This document shows positions 60,840-64,000 of a DNA stretch of 64,000 nt, piece by piece. Below the pieces are notes generated by a model. That model was not told where the DNA came from. It searched no databases and worked only from the letters and a program-made list of their open reading frames with translations. Numbering within the stretch: the first letter of the stretch is position 1; every line of letters begins with the position of its first letter. This DNA is from Selaginella tamariscina (taxonomy: Eukaryota > Streptophyta > Lycopodiopsida > Selaginellales > Selaginellaceae): the NCBI GenBank assembly GCA_003024785.1, contig PUQB01000006.1:135258-199257 (forward strand), in the 5' to 3' direction. Both the position numbers and the translations under genes were made by a program.

Positions 60840-63097
60840 CTTTTGCTCTCGCTTGTCATCGATACCATTTTCTTTCTTTCTTCTTTAATTTTCTTTTTTG
60901 ATTCATCATGTTCGAGCATGCTCTTCATGAGCAAGTTGCTACACTCCAGCAGTAGCTCGAACAACTACACCTAGAGAATGATCAGCTCCGACAGCATGCG
61001 AATTCTCAAGAGCCAAAGATCAACATACCCAAGAAGTTCGATGGTACCCGATCGAAGTTCCGAGGTTTTCCCAATCAAGTTCGTTTGCGGATCGTGATGC
61101 AACCGAGGCGCTACAACACAAAACCTATTAAGATCGAATTAATTGGGTCGCTGCTTTCTGGTTCTGCTCTTTTGTAGTTCTTAGCCTTGCTGAAGAACAA
61201 TGATCCGATCCTTGGGAATTTTAAGGAGTTTGTGAAACGGTTCACGGCGATGTTCAGTGACGTGGATTGTGAGAGTGCTACCATCACCAAACTCCGCCAA
61301 CTTCACCAAGGGGGTACGTTGGTAGCAGAGTACGCCTCAAAGTTCCAACTCCTTGCTTGTGATGTCACCTAGGGAGATCATGCTCTCAAGGAGGTTTTTC
61401 GGTCGAGGTTGCAGGACAAGATCAAAGGCATGTTGCTAAATTTTGCTGTTCCATGATAGAGTTGGCAATCCGTTATGACAACCGGTTGATCGAGTAGAAA
61501 CAAGAACGTTGGCATTCTTCTTTCTTCCCAGTGCTGTCTTCTTTTATTTCTCCAGTCCTTGTTTCTTCATATGCTAATCCATCATCTTACTTAGTAGAAC
61601 CATTCCCGATGGAATTAGGGTGATCACGTTGAGGCAAGCTTTTACCAACCGAACACCAAAAACGGATCCAGTACAAGCTTTGTCTGTACTGTGGGGACAT
61701 GTACCACAAGCTAGAGAATTGTCATCGACATCCAAAGCAAGTTTGTGAAGTGGCCCTTACTGTGTTGCTGGGAAACAAGAAGATCTAGCCCGAATAGGAT
61801 CTGTCTAGCTGGATTGCCGTGGAACAACTCATGTTCCTCAAGGCTCTTCACTCAAAACATCTTCCCTTCCTCATCTTGGATTCATTCTATCCACGAAAGT
61901 GTGCAAGCCATTCCATGTTTCGGTGCAACTGAAGACGCCAGAGGTAGAGTTCTCTGATAAAGCTTTGGTGAATAGCGGAGCGAACACAAATTTCATCGAC
62001 AAGAATTTTGCTATTAAGCACGGGATTCGTCTACATCTTTTAAAAACTCCTGGTTCTGTACGGGTCATTGATGGATAAGATATCAAATCTAGAGCAGTAA
62101 TAAATGACACAAAGTTGTTGAGGTCGTTGCTTGCGATGCTGTGTGCAACATCTCCTTCAGTTGTTTTTATTTGGACTTACGATTATCCTTAGTTTGCTGT
62201 GGATCGAGTTGTGAATTTGGTTAGAGCAAACGTTTCATGAATAGTTTCCCAGCTGTTTCAACTCCGGCCACATTCTTTTATTCCGATCCTGTTTCAGTTT
62301 CTCCTCTGCTTCAAGTCTCGCATATCACCTTGAAGCAGTTCATGAAAGATGGCCAACATGACCCAGTGTCCGTGTTCGCGATCACAGTCTATCCCTACTC
62401 TGCTAAGGATGTTTCTGTTCATGTTCCTCCTGCCTTACCAAAGCAGTATGCTGATTTTGCAGACGTCTTCGATAAAAAGAAAACTTCTGCCTTACCACCG
62501 CACCGTGAGTATGATTGTCCTATTGAGGGTAAACAGCCATCCTCCGGTCCCATTTACGGTCTCTCACCGACAGAGTTGGAGACATTGAGGAAATACATTA
62601 AGGAGAATCTTGTCACCGAATTTATCCGTTATTCACGATCACCGGCTGGTGCCCTAGTATTCTTTGCTTTCAAGAAGGATGGAAGTCTCTGGCTCATGGT
62701 GGACTACCGAGATCTGAATAAGGTCACCATTCCAAACAAGTATCCTTCTCTCGTTTCCGACATGCTCGAGCGTCTTTCTAGTGTTCGGTATTTTACAAGA
62801 TTGATTTAAGAGGAGCTTACAATTTCATCCGAATCCGAGAAGGGGACGAGTGGAAAACAGCATTTCATACACACTACGGACATTTCGAGTACATCTATCA
62901 ACGTTTCGTTCGGATTTCTCCAAGATTGCATTGCCATTGATGAAGTTCACTGGCAAGGATGTTCCATTTGTCTGGTCCTCTGAGGCTGAGGAGGCGTTCG
63001 AGTTCCTAAAGAAGGCTTCACCTCGGCACATGTTCTTTCCATCCTGACCCTGCAAAGCCATATTTCGTGGAAGCTGATGCCTCTAACTTCACTATTG
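60840..63097 (+). mobile_element. Ty3/Gypsy retrotransposon fragment (gag-pol), internally deleted
   Basis: In order: a coiled gag N-terminus and NIPKKFDGTRSKFRGFPNQV (about 61020-61080); a gag core with FKEFVKRFTAMFSDVD and GGTLVAEYASKFQLLACDVT (61187-61372); a CCHC zinc knuckle CLYCGDMYHKLENCH (about 61680-61725); a protease-like ALVNSGANTNFID (about 61964-62002), where Asn replaces the catalytic Asp; then reverse transcriptase from YGLSPTELETLRKYIKENL to LWLMVDYRDLNKVTIPNKYP and [20 protein letters not shown] (62555-62870). The YxDD region is deleted, and the sequence resumes with [20 protein letters not shown] and ends at VEADASNFTID. Stops are frequent. Pol is cut at 63097 by the next insertion. 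No long terminal repeats were recognised. Confidence 0.85.
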
Positions 63098-64000
63098 ATG
63101 CACGTTGTAACTAAAGTGGGCATGATACGTGAAAATGGGAATATAAAATAAATTACTAATTAATACTTAAGTTTTAATTATTAATTAATCATTTAATTAA
63201 TATGTAATTAAGCCTTAAATATTAATTAATTAATTAATTAATCCTTCAATAACCTTACTTAGTAAGGAATATTCCTAAAATATCTTAGAATATTCATATT
63301 ATTCTAAAAATAGTTTACAATAATGAAGAAATACTATCAAACATAATTACAAATGAAATCATTTTCTTATCAACATGTTAATTTTTTTATAAATACTTTC
63401 TTCCTATCATACAAAGAAATTTCTTATTTTGTCTAAATCATCACTCTCCGGATTAATCAAATCATTTTGGTCAATATCTTGATGTTGTTGCCACCACTTA
63501 ACACTCTCACGAATGCAATTGGGAGTTGCCATCCTTGTTAATACATAAGATGTGATAAGAACCAGGTCTGCATAAAGGCTCATCTAAAAACTGACGTTCC
63601 TTAAGAATAATATTATAAAGCGCCCGGTTGCTATCCTTCATTTTATAAAATTCAATATCACGAGAAAGAAAAGCTTCAGGAAATGTATGATACGGTGGAT
63701 ACTGCTCACAAAAATTTTTGAGATTCTTCTTTCTGAGGCACGTATCCAAGTAGTTCACTAGCTCATCCATGATATCGGTATCAGAATATGGATCGAAAGT
63801 GATTGGATGAATACAAGCAATGTTTTGGTTGAGCATAGCCTTCTGAGGAGAGTCGTTACTACTAACATCTGTGCGTTCTTCATTATCCTTAAGCGACTGA
63901 TCTCCCCATGAGTCCCAATTATTCTTTCATTCTTGAAGAAGTATGGCTTGCTTTCCTTTCTTATATTGTGAAATTCGAGAGGTTTATAACATATTCGCTG
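63098..64000. mobile_element. Left end of a second element-1 copy (runs off the window)
   Basis: Starts ATGCACGTTGTAAC at 63098 and is collinear with 5989-6880 at about 97 percent identity by eye up to the window end, including the subterminal GAATATTC motifs and the FCP1-like gene. It interrupts the Gypsy pol right after ACTATTG, so it inserted later than that element. Confidence 0.85.
63507..64000 (-). CDS. FCP1-like phosphatase gene of the second element-1 copy (partial)
   Basis: The stop codon at 63507-63509 is at the same place as in copy 1. The C-terminal 109 residues are open here: MLNQNIACIHPITFDPYSDT, NYLDTCLRKKNLKNFCEQYP, then SNRALYNIILKERQFLDEPL. The preceding DDSPQKA motif is at about 63855. 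A difference near 63856-63870 (GTTACTACTAACATC versus GTCTACTACTAAGATA) shifts the frame just upstream. The remaining N-terminal part lies outside the window. It is better preserved than the copy at 6388-7440, which suggests the phosphatase has been maintained in the family. Confidence 0.65.

Noticed and set aside
60722-60964. Minus-strand 80-residue charged protein
   Set aside because: It overlaps the gag N-terminal coding strand of the Gypsy element in antisense; the plus strand gives the better family match.

Overview
This window is AT-rich nuclear DNA of a land plant. The evidence is multi-exon genes with GT-AG introns, plant families (CYP703-like P450, OBL1-type oil-body lipase, gulonolactone-oxidase fragment), plant transposon superfamilies and a short TTTAGGG array. 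A TTLL6-type tubulin polyglutamylase gene argues for a lineage with flagellated sperm. Flowering plants lack this TTLL type, so a seed-free plant (moss, liverwort, hornwort, lycophyte or fern), or possibly a cycad or ginkgo, is most likely. The species cannot be named from the sequence.

Layout. 1-25.4 kb: a long inverted repeat (about 1-2350 and 22935-25379) brackets a small membrane-protein gene relic and a complete-looking 13.9 kb DNA transposon, here called element 1 (5989-19854), with 27-bp terminal inverted repeats and a possible ATTA target duplication. 26-33 kb: a decayed P450, a decayed OBL1-type lipase copy holding a tRNA-like insertion, and a partial TTLL copy. 33.3-41.2 kb: a second DNA transposon, element 2, with a MULE-type transposase. 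It is inserted into the methyltransferase gene of an older, strongly diverged relative whose two halves flank it (up to 33340 and from 41241). 44.6-52 kb: the fuller TTLL6-like gene (minus) and OBL1-like lipase gene (plus), arranged head to head. 54.3-57.2 kb: a PIF/Harbinger element (transposase plus Myb/SANT protein). 57.4-58.9 kb: gulonolactone-oxidase and isobutyryl-CoA-dehydrogenase fragments. 60.8-63.1 kb: a broken Ty3/Gypsy element. 63.1-64 kb: the left end of another element-1 copy, inserted in the Gypsy pol region.

The most interesting point is that elements 1 and 2 have unrelated transposases (DUF7869-like and MULE) but the same architecture. Each has a minus-strand gene joining a ParB-like domain to a degenerate beta-class DNA-methyltransferase-like domain, a divergent plus-strand transposase, and promoter-proximal arrays of perfect palindromes spaced about 39-45 bp apart. 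Element 1 also carries an FCP1-like phosphatase gene. The arrays resemble a parS-like or operator-like set of sites. I infer a transposon self-recognition or self-modification module that recurs with different transposases.

Many genes carry single-base frameshifts. Some are real decay, but unpolished long-read homopolymer errors would look the same, so intact/pseudogene calls are provisional.
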